DNA of 64,000 nt from Dermatophilaceae bacterium Soc4.6. GTDB lineage: Bacteria > Actinomycetota > Actinomycetes > Actinomycetales > Dermatophilaceae. The DNA is taken from positions 1,922,001 through 1,986,000 of the forward strand of contig JAZGVH010000002.1 of assembly GCA_039889245.1 (NCBI GenBank), in the 5' to 3' direction. This document shows positions 33,536 to 43,268 of this stretch, one piece after another. Positions within the stretch are counted from its first letter, which is position 1. Each line of letters begins with the position of its first letter. The position numbers and the translations under genes were made by a program. Under the pieces are notes generated by a model. The model worked only from the letters and a program-made list of their open reading frames with translations. It was not told the origin of the DNA and did not search any database.

Positions 33536-33883
33536 ATGCCCCACACTCAAAAGAATCCCGGTTCAGGGCTGCGCGGCGGCCTCGCCGCTGGCGGAGCGGT
33601 CCTGCTCGCCGTCACCTGCTGCGCCGGGCCGGCGCTGATCGCCGCCGGGGCGCTCGGCGTGGCCGGCGGCCTCCTGCGCAGTCCGGCTGTCCTCGCCATG
33701 GCCGCCCTGGCCCTGGTCGGCGCCGTCCTGTACGCCCTTCACCGCCGCCGCTCAGGGCCAGCCGCGGCCGCAGACCCGTCGCTCCCGCAGGATCGCGCCA
33801 GCGACTGTTGTACGCCCGGGCCGACCGACCGCCGTGACTCCCTCCCCCCTCAGGATCGCGCCAGCTACCCCCAGGAGCGCTGA
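33536..33883 (+). CDS. MerT-like mercury transport protein
   Basis: The 115-aa protein has two helices. The first is GGLAAGGAVLLAVTCCAGPA with the Cys pair used by MerT/MerF proteins to take Hg(II) from outside, and the second is LAMAALALVGAVLYALH. A cytosolic tail with a second Cys pair (SDCCTPG) could hand the ion to MerA. The ATG follows TAGGAGAA. It is the second gene of the right-hand mer operon. Confidence 0.75.
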   Translation: MPHTQKNPGSGLRGGLAAGGAVLLAVTCCAGPALIAAGALGVAGGLLRSPAVLAMAALALVGAVLYALHRRRSGPAAAADPSLPQDRASDCCTPGPTDRRDSLPPQDRASYPQER

Positions 33884-33886
33884 CCG

Positions 33887-34480
33887 ATGCCCCACCTATC
33901 CGCACCCGCCCCGCCCCGCTCACCCAGCCGGTCAGGTCCGCGGCGCACGGTTCTGGTGGCTATCGCGGCCGTGGCCGCCGTCCTGGCGGTCGTGTTCGTG
34001 CTGTTCGCCGCACGCTCGTCCACCAACGGTTCGACCGCCGCGTCACCGGCCGCGGGGGGCGCCGCACCCGCCCAGGCCGCGGGCGCCTTCACGGCTCGGA
34101 CCCTGGACGGTGCGGGCGTGGACGTGCCTGGATCCCGGCCGAGCGCCCTGTTCTTCTACTCCGTCGAGTGCGGGGCGTGCGGCCCCGGAGCGCAGTCCCT
34201 GGCGCAAGTCCAGAAGGCGGTGGGCGCCAAGGCCAACTTCGTGGCCGTCAACGTCAACCCGGGCGACACCGCCGGCGACATCAGCGGCTTCCTGCGCGAC
34301 AACCACGCCGAAGGGCTGGCCCTCATCAAGGACACCGACGCGCACCTCCTTCAGGCCTACCAGGTCAACCAGCTGTCCACCGCCCTCATCCTCAACGCGT
34401 CCGGGCAGGTCGTCTACCGGGCGGTTGACCCCAACGCGGCGCAGATCCAGTCCGAGCTCGCCAAGGCCGGCGCGCGATGA
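33887..34480 (+). CDS. membrane-anchored thioredoxin-like protein
   Basis: The 197-aa protein has one N-terminal membrane anchor (TVLVAIAAVAAVLAVVFVLF), an Ala/Gly linker and an extracytoplasmic thioredoxin-fold domain. The domain has the active site YSVECGACGPGAQ (CGAC) and the strand VDVPGSRPSALFF before it. A TlpA-like redox or mercury-capturing role outside the membrane is plausible, with electrons from the CcdA-like protein encoded next. ATG 33887 follows CAGGAG. Confidence 0.82.
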   Translation: MPHLSAPAPPRSPSRSGPRRTVLVAIAAVAAVLAVVFVLFAARSSTNGSTAASPAAGGAAPAQAAGAFTARTLDGAGVDVPGSRPSALFFYSVECGACGPGAQSLAQVQKAVGAKANFVAVNVNPGDTAGDISGFLRDNHAEGLALIKDTDAHLLQAYQVNQLSTALILNASGQVVYRAVDPNAAQIQSELAKAGAR

Positions 34481-35418
34481 ACGGACTGGTCGCGTTCGCC
34501 TTCGGCGCCGGCATGCTCTCCACGGTCAACCCGTGCGGGTTCGCCCTGCTGCCAGCCTTCCTCGCCTACCACCTCGGCTCGGACAACTCGCCCACACCGG
34601 CCTTAGGGACACCGTCCTCGGCCGTTGGCCGCAAAGTCATCAACGGGCTGGCGACCGGAGCGATGGTCAGTGTCGGCTTCGCCGCAGTCTTCACCGTCAC
34701 CGGACTGCTTGTCGCCCTTGGGCTGCGCAGCATCATCGGCGCCGTCCCCTGGGTCGCGGTCATCATCGGCATCGTCCTCGTCGGCCTCGGGGTAGCCATC
34801 GCCGCTGGTCGTCACCTCGGAGTCACGGTCAGCAGCAGGAGGACAGGCGCCCACCCCCGTCGGGGTCCCGCAGGGATGCTCGCCTTCGGCGCCGCCTACG
34901 CCATCGCCTCCTTGTCGTGCACCCTCGCTGTGCTGCTGGCGGTGATCGCCCAGGCGCTGGCCGCGAGCAGCCTGACGACCCTCGTGGCCGTCTTCGCGGC
35001 CTACGCTGCCGGGGCCAGCACCGTCCTGATCCTGCTCGCCCTGTCCACGGCACTCGCCAGCTCAGCCCTGGCCACCGGACTGCGACGCGTCAGCCGCTAC
35101 CTCCCCCGCATCGCCGGCGTTGTCCTCGTGGCCTCCGGGCTCTACCTCATCGCCTACTGGGCGCCGGCCCTGAACAGCGGCCGGGCGAACCAAACCTTGG
35201 CCAGCGGCGCCAGTCCACTGACCTCGGCGCTCAGCAACTTCCTCCAGCAGCACACCACCCAGATCACGGCCGCGGCCATCATCGCGGTCCTGACCACGCT
35301 CGTGGCCGCGCTCTGGATGCGCCGGCGACCCGCCCTGAAAACACCGATCGCGGACCACCCAGACCTGACAGCTGGACCCTCGACACACCGCCCAGCTGAA
35401 CGGCGCAATCGATTTTGA
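34477..35418 (+). CDS. CcdA/DsbD-like thiol electron-transfer membrane protein
   Basis: This 313-aa protein has six or more helices. The CcdA hallmark MLSTVNPCGFALLPAFLAY is in the first helix, and a second Cys is in ASLSCTLAVLLAVIAQ, the pair that shuttles electrons across the membrane. A further helix pair extends the C-terminus. It starts inside the stop of the thioredoxin gene (ATGA), so the two probably work as a couple: CcdA reduces the external thioredoxin. It is last in the mer right arm. Confidence 0.85.
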   Translation: MNGLVAFAFGAGMLSTVNPCGFALLPAFLAYHLGSDNSPTPALGTPSSAVGRKVINGLATGAMVSVGFAAVFTVTGLLVALGLRSIIGAVPWVAVIIGIVLVGLGVAIAAGRHLGVTVSSRRTGAHPRRGPAGMLAFGAAYAIASLSCTLAVLLAVIAQALAASSLTTLVAVFAAYAAGASTVLILLALSTALASSALATGLRRVSRYLPRIAGVVLVASGLYLIAYWAPALNSGRANQTLASGASPLTSALSNFLQQHTTQITAAAIIAVLTTLVAALWMRRRPALKTPIADHPDLTAGPSTHRPAERRNRF

Positions 35419-35617
35419 CCATCCCCGCCGAGACCGGACGGTTGCCGGTCGGGCTCGTGACGACGGAGGACCGCTGGGCCCGACTCCTCTGACGCACAAA
35501 GAGGCCCTATGAAAGGTGAGTCACTTAGCCGCGTAGCGGCCGTGTCGGACCGCCAGCCGGGCGCCAGCCCATTGCCGAGGAGGAGACATCCTGGCGAGCC
35601 GAGCCTAGAGTCTGCCT

Positions 35618-36005
35618 GTGAGCGGCCTCTATCCGTTCCTGTCCGTCAGAGACGTTGGCGCCGCGGTCGCGTTTCTACGAGCGGCCTTTCGGAGCCACTG
35701 AACCGGGTGACCGCGTACGGGCTCCCGACGGGCCACAGGTAGCGCTGCTCACCATTGGCGGCCGCCGCCTTGGAGTCGCCACCGAGGCGGCCGACCTCGA
35801 CACGCCCAGCCCGGAGACGGTGGGGGCCACCACGGTCCGGGTCTCGTTGGACGTCGAGGATCCCGACGTCGTGGCAGCGCGGGCGGTGTCGGCCGGAGCT
35901 CGGTTGGTGTTCCCGGTGGCCGACCAGCCGTACGGGATGCGTCAGGGACGGGTGGTCGACCGGTTCGGGCATCACTGGCTCATCGGCGGTCCCCTCAAGG
36001 GGTGA
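35618..36005 (+). pseudogene. VOC/glyoxalase-family protein with a frameshift
   Basis: GTG 35618 begins SGLYPFLSVRDVGAAVAF. One extra T near 35665-35675 moves the continuation FYERPFGATEPGDRVR and VALLTIGGRRLGV to another frame, which runs to VDRFGHHWLIGG (the metal-ligand region of the VOC fold). About 128 residues in all, normal for a small VOC resistance or isomerase-type protein. Either a recent mutation or a base-calling error. Confidence 0.6.
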
Positions 36006-36110
36006 CCTGCCGCGACGCCGTGCGACGGCGGTCTGGCGTCCTGGGCAACCAGAATCGCGATAGAACCTAGGTGGCTCTCAGGCGAGCGCTCTGGTCAAGT
36101 CCGCTGGATT

Positions 36111-37496
36111 GCTGTACGACAATCGTGATCCCGTGGTGACCTTGGTCAGGCGCTGATAGCGCCGGGAATCGTTGCGGTGATGGCCTCCTCGGTCTCTTTC
36201 GGCTGCCAGGCGGCCCGGCAGCGGCCCATGAGCTCGAGGCCGAGGTAGCGGCGTTGCTCGGCCCATTCGTCGTGCTGCTCGGCCAGGACCGCGCCGATGA
36301 GGCGGGTGATCGCGGCCCGGTTCGGGAAGATCCCGACGACGTCGGTGCGGCGGCGGATCTCCCGGTTGAGGCGCTCGTTGGGGTTGTTCGACCAGATCTG
36401 ACGCCACACGTCCTTCGGGAAGACGGTGAACGCGAGGATGTCGGCCCGGGCGCGCTCGAGGTGGGCGGCGACGGCGGGTAGCTTCTCGGTCAGCGCCTCG
36501 ATGACCCGGTCGAACTGGGCCTCCACCGCGTCGGTGTCGGGCTGGTCGTACACGGAGTGCAGCAGGGCTTGACCCAGGGCCAGGAGCTCTTCGGGGTCGC
36601 CGACATCAGGTTCGCGGCGTAATGAGTGCGGCACCGCTGCCAGGACGCGCCAGGCAGGGTCGCCCCGATCGCCTCGACCAGGCCGGCGTGCGCGTCCGAG
36701 GTCACCAGGCCCACCCCGGTCAAACCCCGGGCGTTGAGGTCGCGGAAGAAGGCCAACCAGCCGGCGGCGGATTCCGTTGTCGCGGTGTGGATCCGAGGAT
36801 CTCGCGGTAGCCCTCGGCGTTGACACCGGTCGCGACCATGACCGCGACCTTCACCACCCGCCCGCCCTCGCGGACACGGATCATCAAGGCGTCGGCCGCG
36901 ACGAACGTGTGCGGGCCGTCGGTCAGGGGCCGGGTGCGGAACTGCTCGACCTGCTCGTCGAGGTCCTTGGCCATCTCGGACACCTGGGACTTGGACAGGC
37001 CCGTGATGCCGAGGGACTGGACCAGCTTGTCCATCCGGCGGGTGCTGACCCCGAGCAGGTAGCAGGTCGCCACCACCGAGGTCAGCGCTGCCTCGGACCG
37101 GCGGCGGCGTTGCAGGAGCCAGTCGGGAAAGTACGAGCCCTCCCGCAGCTTCGGCACCGCCACATCGATGGTCCCGACCCTGGTGTCGAGGTCGCGGTGG
37201 CGGTACCCGTTGCGGCGGTTCGTGCGGGCCTGCGAGCGGGTGCCGTACTCGGCGCCGCACACGGTGTCGGCCTCCGCCGACAGCAGGGTGTTGATGAACG
37301 TCGCGAGCATCTCGCGCATCAGGTCGGGTGACGCTTGCGCGAGCTGCTCGTGCAGGAAGACGTCAGGGTCGATAATGGGTCTAGCGGTCATCGTGGTGCT
37401 CCGTTCGAGGCGGTTGTGAGAGATCACTCGAAAGGATCCAGCGGTGACCGCGCCTACGTCAGCAGGACACGCTCACCGCTCGGATCGTCGTACACC
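36111..37496 (-). mobile_element. IS256-family element, approximate ends
   Basis: The left end contains TGTACGACAATC and the right end, read inward, contains TGTACGACGATC. These flank a frameshifted IS256-type transposase at the expected distances. The exact tips and target duplication are not resolved. Confidence 0.65.
36146..37391 (-). pseudogene. IS256-family transposase, frameshifted
   Basis: Starting MTARPIIDPDVFLHEQL, the first frame includes LMREMLATFINTLLSAEADT and VAADALMIRVREGG (first Asp). A shift near 36790 leads to WLAFFRDLNARGLTGV and LVTSDAHAGLVEAIG (second Asp). A second shift near 36600 leads to IWSNNPNERLNREIRRR (Glu) and the end ATIPGAISA. All DDE parts are present but in three frames, so no functional transposase is expected unless the shifts are base errors. 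Confidence 0.82.
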
Positions 37497-37577
37497 ACTC
37501 TGCAGGACTCCACTACTCACCGGGGCGGCTCAGACTGGTACTTGGCGCAAGGTGGAGCTTGTGTCATGAGCCAGTTC

Positions 37578-37865
37578 CTAGCCTGCTGCGGAACGTGCTA
37601 CCAGGCGTGCCCGGACCTTGTGCAGCTGGGGCATGAGTCCGTAGATGACGATGGGCACGGCGATGGTGGCCAGGATGAAGGTGCGCAGTAGCGGGTTCAG
37701 GAGGCGTAGCCAGTCCCCCAGGGTGAGGTTGATGATGGTCAGTGTCGGGAAGACGGCGATCCAGATCATGAGCGCCAGCTGGTGCTTGCTCGGTGGGCCT
37801 GGCCGCGGCGGGGCTGTGGGGCTCGATGCCGTGGTTGAGGCTGGGCCGGTCGCGTAGTTGGACAT
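37578..37865 (-). CDS. small two-helix membrane protein
   Basis: The 95-aa protein has a Pro/Ser/Thr-rich N-terminus and two helices: LALMIWIAVFPTLTIINLTL and LLRTFILATIAVPIVIYGLM, separated by GDWLRLLNPL. This pair resembles the C-terminal membrane domain found in some antibiotic-biosynthesis-monooxygenase-type proteins. It starts after GAGGAGCTCC. It is downstream of the thioredoxin-reductase-like gene on the same strand, about 50 bp away. Confidence 0.65.
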   Translation of the reverse strand: MSNYATGPASTTASSPTAPPRPGPPSKHQLALMIWIAVFPTLTIINLTLGDWLRLLNPLLRTFILATIAVPIVIYGLMPQLHKVRARLVARSAAG

Positions 37866-37918
37866 GGTGGAGCTCCTCTTTGAGGGATGTGTAGGTGGTG
37901 GTCGCGGGTGCGACGGGG

Positions 37919-38854
37919 TCAGGCGGGGAATCCTTGGTTGAAGTAGGCGACGGCGGTGCGCACGTCGTCGCCGACGAGGTCGGTGTTGATGGCGATGGCT
38001 GCGGCTGACCCTTCGCCGGCGGCGGTGATGACCTGCGCGCGGGCGTTGGTGACGTTGCCAGCGACCCACAGCCCGGGGAGACTGGTCGTGCCGTTGGGTC
38101 CGGTGACGACCCAACCCTGCTCGTCGACCTGGCAGCCGACGCCGGTCAAGAGGGCGTCGTGGGGGACGAATCGCGGGGGGATGAAGAGCGCCTGCCGGGG
38201 GATGCTGCGCCCGTCGACCATCGCCACCGCGGTCAGCTGGTCGTCGTGCACCACAACGCGTTCGACGTCTCCCTCGACGACGCCGATGGCACGCGCGACC
38301 AGCTGGGAACGGTCTGCCGGCGTGAGGGTGTCATCGGGAACGAAGAACACCAGATCATCGGTCCACTGCCGCACGACCTGGGCGTAGCGGACGCTCTCCG
38401 GGCCGTTCCACAGCACTCCGAGCTGCTGGTCGCGCACTTCCCAGCCGTGGCAGTACGGACAGTGCAGCACGTCCTTGGCCCACCGTTGCTCGAGCCCGGG
38501 GAGGTCGGGCAGTTCGTCGCGTAGACCTGTGGTGACCAGAACCTTGCGGGCCTTGACCCGCTGTCCGTCGTCGAGAAGGGCGTGGAAGCTCGACGGCCCG
38601 CACCGGATGAGCTCGGTGACGGTGCCGGCGATGAATGTCGCTCCGTACCCGGTGACTTCCTCCCGGCCGGCGGCAAGGAGTGCGGCGGGCGGCATGCCGT
38701 CGCGGGACAGGAACCCGTGCATGTTGGCGGCGGGAGCGTTGCGCGGTGCGCCGGCGTCCACGACCAGGACGTGGCGGCGGGCTCGGGACAGGACCAATGC
38801 TGCGGAGAGGCCGGCGGCCCCGCCGCCGATGACCAGGACGTCGTAGGTGTTCAT
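37919..38854 (-). CDS. thioredoxin-reductase-like FAD oxidoreductase
   Basis: The 311-aa protein has the TrxR fold: FAD motif VLVIGGGAAGLSAALVLSRA and the central segment VLHCPYCHGWEVRDQ, which carries a CPYC pair. The end LWVAGNVTNARAQVITAAGEG is the FAD-ribityl motif. The NAD(P)-binding loop is divergent (GVLWNGPESVRYA), as in ferredoxin-type or NAD(P)H-independent relatives such as gliotoxin/holomycin-type dithiol oxidases. Its electron partner is unknown. ATG 38854 starts MNTYDVLVIGG. Confidence 0.85.
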   Translation of the reverse strand: MNTYDVLVIGGGAAGLSAALVLSRARRHVLVVDAGAPRNAPAANMHGFLSRDGMPPAALLAAGREEVTGYGATFIAGTVTELIRCGPSSFHALLDDGQRVKARKVLVTTGLRDELPDLPGLEQRWAKDVLHCPYCHGWEVRDQQLGVLWNGPESVRYAQVVRQWTDDLVFFVPDDTLTPADRSQLVARAIGVVEGDVERVVVHDDQLTAVAMVDGRSIPRQALFIPPRFVPHDALLTGVGCQVDEQGWVVTGPNGTTSLPGLWVAGNVTNARAQVITAAGEGSAAAIAINTDLVGDDVRTAVAYFNQGFPA

Positions 38855-39092
38855 GTCGCCACTGTGCGGCCGACGCTGCGCCCGTGGAAACGTTTGTTGC
38901 CGTTCCTGGGAATGCACGGGGGCAGAACGTGGTCCTCTGACCTGTCGGCGGGCGCGCGCGGACGACCACAGCTGACGGGGGCGGCAGCCCCGCCGCCGGT
39001 GGTGGCAGCGTAGGTGCCCTGAGGTCTTCGCTGCCCCGCGCTCTCGGGCAACAGGGGTTGCTATTCATGGGAATCCTCGGTGCAATGCAGAG

Positions 39093-39689
39093 GTGAAGAA
39101 CGGCTCGAGCGCACCGACGGCCATCACCTCCGCCTTGGACCTCGTGGGGCCGCGGTTGCGCAAGGTGCGCGAGCAACGCGGCGTGACCCTGACCGTCGTG
39201 GCCGAGCGGACCGGGATCTCCAAGAGCACGCTGTCGCGTCTGGAGAACGGCCAGCGCAAGCCCAGTCTCGAACTGCTCCTGCCGCTGGCGCAGGTCTACC
39301 GTGTCCCGCTCGACGACCTCGTGGGCGCACCGGACGTGGGCGACCCCCGGATCCGGCTCAAGGCCCGACGGGTGAACGGGCGCACGGTCTTGCCGCTCAC
39401 CCGGCACCCGGACGGGATCCAGGCGTGGAAGATCATCATCCCCGTGGGTCAGTCCACGCCCAAGCTGCGCACCCACGACGGCTACGAGTGGCTCTACGTC
39501 CTGACGGGGCGGATGCGCCTGATCCAGGGTGAGCGGGACCTCGTCCTCGGTGCGGGTGACGCAGCCGAGTTCGACACCCAGACGCCGCACTGGTTCGGCA
39601 GCACAGGCGAGGAGCCAGCCGAGGTCCTGAGCATCTTCGGCCGCCCCGGCGAACGCATCCAGGTCCCTGCCAGGTCGCGGGCGACGTGA
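39093..39689 (+). CDS. XRE-family regulator with cupin domain
   Basis: The 198-aa protein has an N-terminal HTH_3 domain (LRKVREQRGVTLTVVAERTG and ISKSTLSRLENGQRKPSLEL) and a C-terminal cupin (THDGYEWLYVLTGRMRLIQG and FDTQTPHWFGST). Such two-domain repressors sense a small molecule in the cupin barrel. The start is GTG 39093, with no clear ribosome site. The stop overlaps the LAL regulator start (ATGA at 39686-39689), so the two regulators are co-translated, an uncommon pairing. Confidence 0.88.
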   Translation: MKNGSSAPTAITSALDLVGPRLRKVREQRGVTLTVVAERTGISKSTLSRLENGQRKPSLELLLPLAQVYRVPLDDLVGAPDVGDPRIRLKARRVNGRTVLPLTRHPDGIQAWKIIIPVGQSTPKLRTHDGYEWLYVLTGRMRLIQGERDLVLGAGDAAEFDTQTPHWFGSTGEEPAEVLSIFGRPGERIQVPARSRAT

Positions 39690-42387
39690 TGGCTCCGGCC
39701 CTGGTCGAGACCAAGTTCTTCCTTCCGCCCGCGCGCGCCGGACTCATCGCCCGGAATCGTCTCGACGAGGTCCTGTCAGCCCGAACGACACGGCTGACGC
39801 TGCTCTCGGCACCCGCCGGCTTTGGCAAGACGACCCTGCTCGCCCAGTGGTTGAGGACGCAGGCCCGACGCGCGGACCTCCTGATCGCCTGGCTGTCACT
39901 GGACGAGGGCGACCGCGTCCCGCACACGTTCTGGACCTACGTCCTGACGGCGCTCGAACGGGCCGCCCCGGGCAGCGGGTCCGCGGGCCTGCAGCTGGTC
40001 ACGAGCGGACAACCCGTCGAGGCGGCCCTGGCTGCCGTGCTCAACGAGCTCAGTGTCCTCCCCGAGGACGTCGTCCTGGTCCTGGACGACTACCACCTCG
40101 CCGAGAACCCGGGGATCCAGCCGGGGATGACCTTCCTCGTGGACCGCCTTCCTCCCCAGGTCCGCCTGGTCATCATCACCCGCGCTGACCCGGTGCTCCC
40201 TCTGGCTCGACTCAGGGTGCGAGGGGAGCTGACCGAGGTGCGGGCGGCGGACCTGCGGTTCACCGACGCCGAAGCGGCACGCTTCCTGAGCACGGCGACA
40301 GGCCGCGACCTACCCGCCGAGGAGGTAGCCGCTCTGGGCACCCGCACTGAGGGCTGGATCGCCTCGCTCCAGCTGGCCGCCCTCTCGCTGCGCGACCGCA
40401 CCGACACCTCCGGCTTCATCGCTGGATTCACCGGCACCGACCGATACGTCGTGGACTACCTCGTCGAGGAGGTCCTCGACCGCGAACCTCCCGACGTGCG
40501 CAGCTTCCTGCTCGACACCTCGATCCTCGACCGACTCTGCGGCCCCCTCTGCGACGCAGTCACGACGGCTGACGGCGGCGACCAGGCCCTGACGCGGCTG
40601 GAGCGACGCAACCTGTTCGTCGTCCCCCTCGACGACCAACGGCGTTGGTACCGCTACCACCACCTGTTCGCCGACGTGCTCCACGCACACCTACTCCGCG
40701 AGCGACCTCACGCCCTCAAGGGGCTGCACCAGCGGGCGAGCCGTTGGTACGCCGAGAGCGGGCACACCGAGGAGGCGGTTCGGCACGCGCTCGCCGCCGA
40801 CGACCCCGACGCCGCCGCAGACCTCATCGAGCTCGCACTGCCCGACCTGCGCCGCGACCGTCGCGAGAACCTGGTTCGGCAGTGGGCGGACCAGCTTCCG
40901 CCGGGCATCGTGAGCCGTCGGCCGGTGCTCGCCATCGGTCTCGTGGGGGACTCATGGCCAGCAACGACTTCGACGACGTCGCACAGCGGCTGCTCGAGCT
41001 CGAGGCCATGCTCACCCTTCCTCGGTCGGAGCTGGTGGTCGTGGACGTGCGCGAGCTGCCGCGGTTGCCCGCCGCGATCGAGAACTTCCGGGCCGGGCTG
41101 GCCCTGGTTGCCGGCGACCTCACGGGGGCGGTCGATCACGCAACGCGAGCCCAGGCGGCGGTCATCGACGGCGACCACCTCATGCGCGCATCAGCCGCCG
41201 GAATCGGCGGCCTCGCGACCTGGGCGGGTGGAGACGTAGTCTCCGCCCACCTGGCCTACCGGACCTGCGCTGAAGGCCTGACCAAGGCCGGACATGTTGC
41301 CGATGTCCTCGGGTGCTCACTGTCCCTCGCGGACCTGGAGCTCGTCCTCGGCAGGCTCAGCGACGCCGAACGCACCTTGGTGGACGCCCTCAGTCTGGCT
41401 GAACGACACCGTCCAGATCCTGCACAGGTCGTGCGCGGGACGGCCGACATGCTGGTGGGTCTCAGTCGCACGGCCTGGCACCGAAACGATCTCAGCGCCT
41501 CGGCCGACTACCTTCGTCGCGCTGACGAGCTAGGGGAACCAGCAGGGTTGCCGCAGCATCCCTACCGCTGGCGGGTCGCTCTGGCCCGCCTCAGGGCGGC
41601 TGAGGGCGATCTCGCCTCCGCCCTGGAACTGGTCGATGAGGCCGAACGGGTCTACGTGAGTGACTTCTCTCCCGCGGTGCACCCCTTGCACGCCACCCGG
41701 GCGCGCATCCTCACCGCTTCCGGCGACCTCGGAGCAGCCGAGGCCTGGGCCCGCGCGCACGACGTGCGCACGGACAGCGACCTCACCTACCTCCACGAGT
41801 ACGAGCACCTCACGCTGTGCCGGATCCTGCTGGCCGGACACGACCCGCAGAAGGCACGCGCCGCCGCCGCACTCCTCGACCGCTTGTTGGCGAACGCCCT
41901 CGACGGCGGACGCATCGGGAGCGTCATCGAGGTGGAGGTCCTGCGCACCGTGGCCGCTCATGCGCTTGGCGACGACCGCAGCGCCCTCAGCGCCATGCAG
42001 AGCGCAGTCGATCTTGCCGAGCCGGACGGCTGGATCCGGGTCCTCGCCAACGACCACGCGACGACCGCCCCGGTCCTGCAGGCACTGTCCCGACGCCGGC
42101 CGCGTTCGGCCTTCATCCGCGAGCTGCAGGCTGCGAGCACGCCCCCGCGCCCCGACCCAGGACCGGCGACCCCAGCCGCGCCCACCCTCCTGGACCCGCT
42201 GAGCGACCGGGAACTCGATGTCCTCCGGCTGCTCGCCTCCGATCTCGACGGGCCGGCGATCGCGCGCCATCTCGTGGTCTCACTCAACACCGTCAAGACC
42301 CACACCAGGCACATCTACACCAAGCTCGAGGTCAACAACCGGCGCGCGGCAGTGACCCGTGCGCATCAGATGGGGCTGACGAGCTAG
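39686..42387 (+). pseudogene. LAL/MalT-type transcriptional regulator with one frameshift
   Basis: A ~900-aa LuxR-type ATP-dependent regulator in two frames. Part one has Walker A SAPAGFGKTTLLAQW, LVLDDYHLAEN and LVIITRADPVLPLARLR (STAND ATPase), reaching VLAIGLVGD. Part two, one base off at the G-run near 40948-40953, resumes LMASNDFDDVAQRLLELEAM. It carries TPR-like repeats and ends in a LuxR HTH (LSDRELDVLRLLASDLDGPA and LVVSLNTVKTHTRHIYTKLE). The homopolymer position makes a sequencing error likely; otherwise the HTH is lost. Confidence 0.8.
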
Positions 42388-42584
42388 TCACGCCGCGAGT
42401 GATGCTCGGCGGGCTCTTGCCTGCTGCCCCGCAGTCGGCCTACGACCACATTCCGGCCGACCACGACGACGCACAATCACCCCCTCCATCACCTCATCGG
42501 GTGACGCCAGGTCACCCTCTCAACTCCTAGGTTCCGGTTATCCCCGCGGCGCTCGTCGCGGAGCACCCAGAAAAGGAGTGGGAC

Positions 42585-43268
42585 ATGACCATCACACCCG
42601 CCACGCTGACCCGGGCAGCCGGCCTCGCGGCCGTTGCCGCCGGAGCCATCTTCATCGGCGTGCAGCTCGCTCACCCGGAGCTGACCGTCGCCGGAGTCAA
42701 CACCACCGAATGGGTGGTGCGCAGCTCCCTCAAGGTGCTGATGGCCGCCCTGGCCTTGATCGGCATCACCGGAATGTACCTGCACCAGATGAAGAGGATG
42801 GGCGTGCTGGGCCTCGTCGGCTACCTGGTGTTCGCGACCAACTACCTCCTCATCTTCGGCACGTCCTTCGTGGCCGCCTCCGTGCTCCCCTCCATCGACG
42901 CCACCAGCCCGTCGTACGTCAAGGACGTCCTCGCCGCGGCCTCCGGCGGCCACGCGTCAGGTGACATCGGCCTGCTGGGAACCGCGCTCCTGCTCGACGG
43001 CGCCCTGTACATCGGTGGCGGGCTCCTCTTCGGTATCGCGCTGTACCGGGCCCGGGTCCTGACCCGTTGGGCGGCCGCGCTTCTGGCCGTCGGTGGCCTC
43101 GCGGCCGCCGGGCTCTCGTTGATGCCCGACCCGTGGTTCCGGCTGCTGGCCGTCCCCAACGGCATCGCCATGATCGCCCTCGGCTACTCGCTGTGGTCGA
43201 CCCTGCGCCCCCGGACACGCCCCACGACTCTCGGCACCTCGGTCCTGACCGCGACCGGCGCACCATGA
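42585..43268 (+). CDS. integral membrane protein (DUF4386-like)
   Basis: This 227-aa protein has about six helices: AAGLAAVAAGAIFIGVQLAH, VLMAALALIGITGMYLHQ, GLVGYLVFATNYLLIFGTSF and, later, LLLDGALYIGGGLLFGIALY and the last pair ALLAVGGLAAAGLSL and IAMIALGYSLWS. It resembles DUF4386-type membrane proteins of unknown function. The ATG follows AAAAGGAGTGGG. It is the first gene of a tight operon that ends in an ABC exporter and may be the target of the LAL regulator upstream. Confidence 0.7.
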   Translation: MTITPATLTRAAGLAAVAAGAIFIGVQLAHPELTVAGVNTTEWVVRSSLKVLMAALALIGITGMYLHQMKRMGVLGLVGYLVFATNYLLIFGTSFVAASVLPSIDATSPSYVKDVLAAASGGHASGDIGLLGTALLLDGALYIGGGLLFGIALYRARVLTRWAAALLAVGGLAAAGLSLMPDPWFRLLAVPNGIAMIALGYSLWSTLRPRTRPTTLGTSVLTATGAP

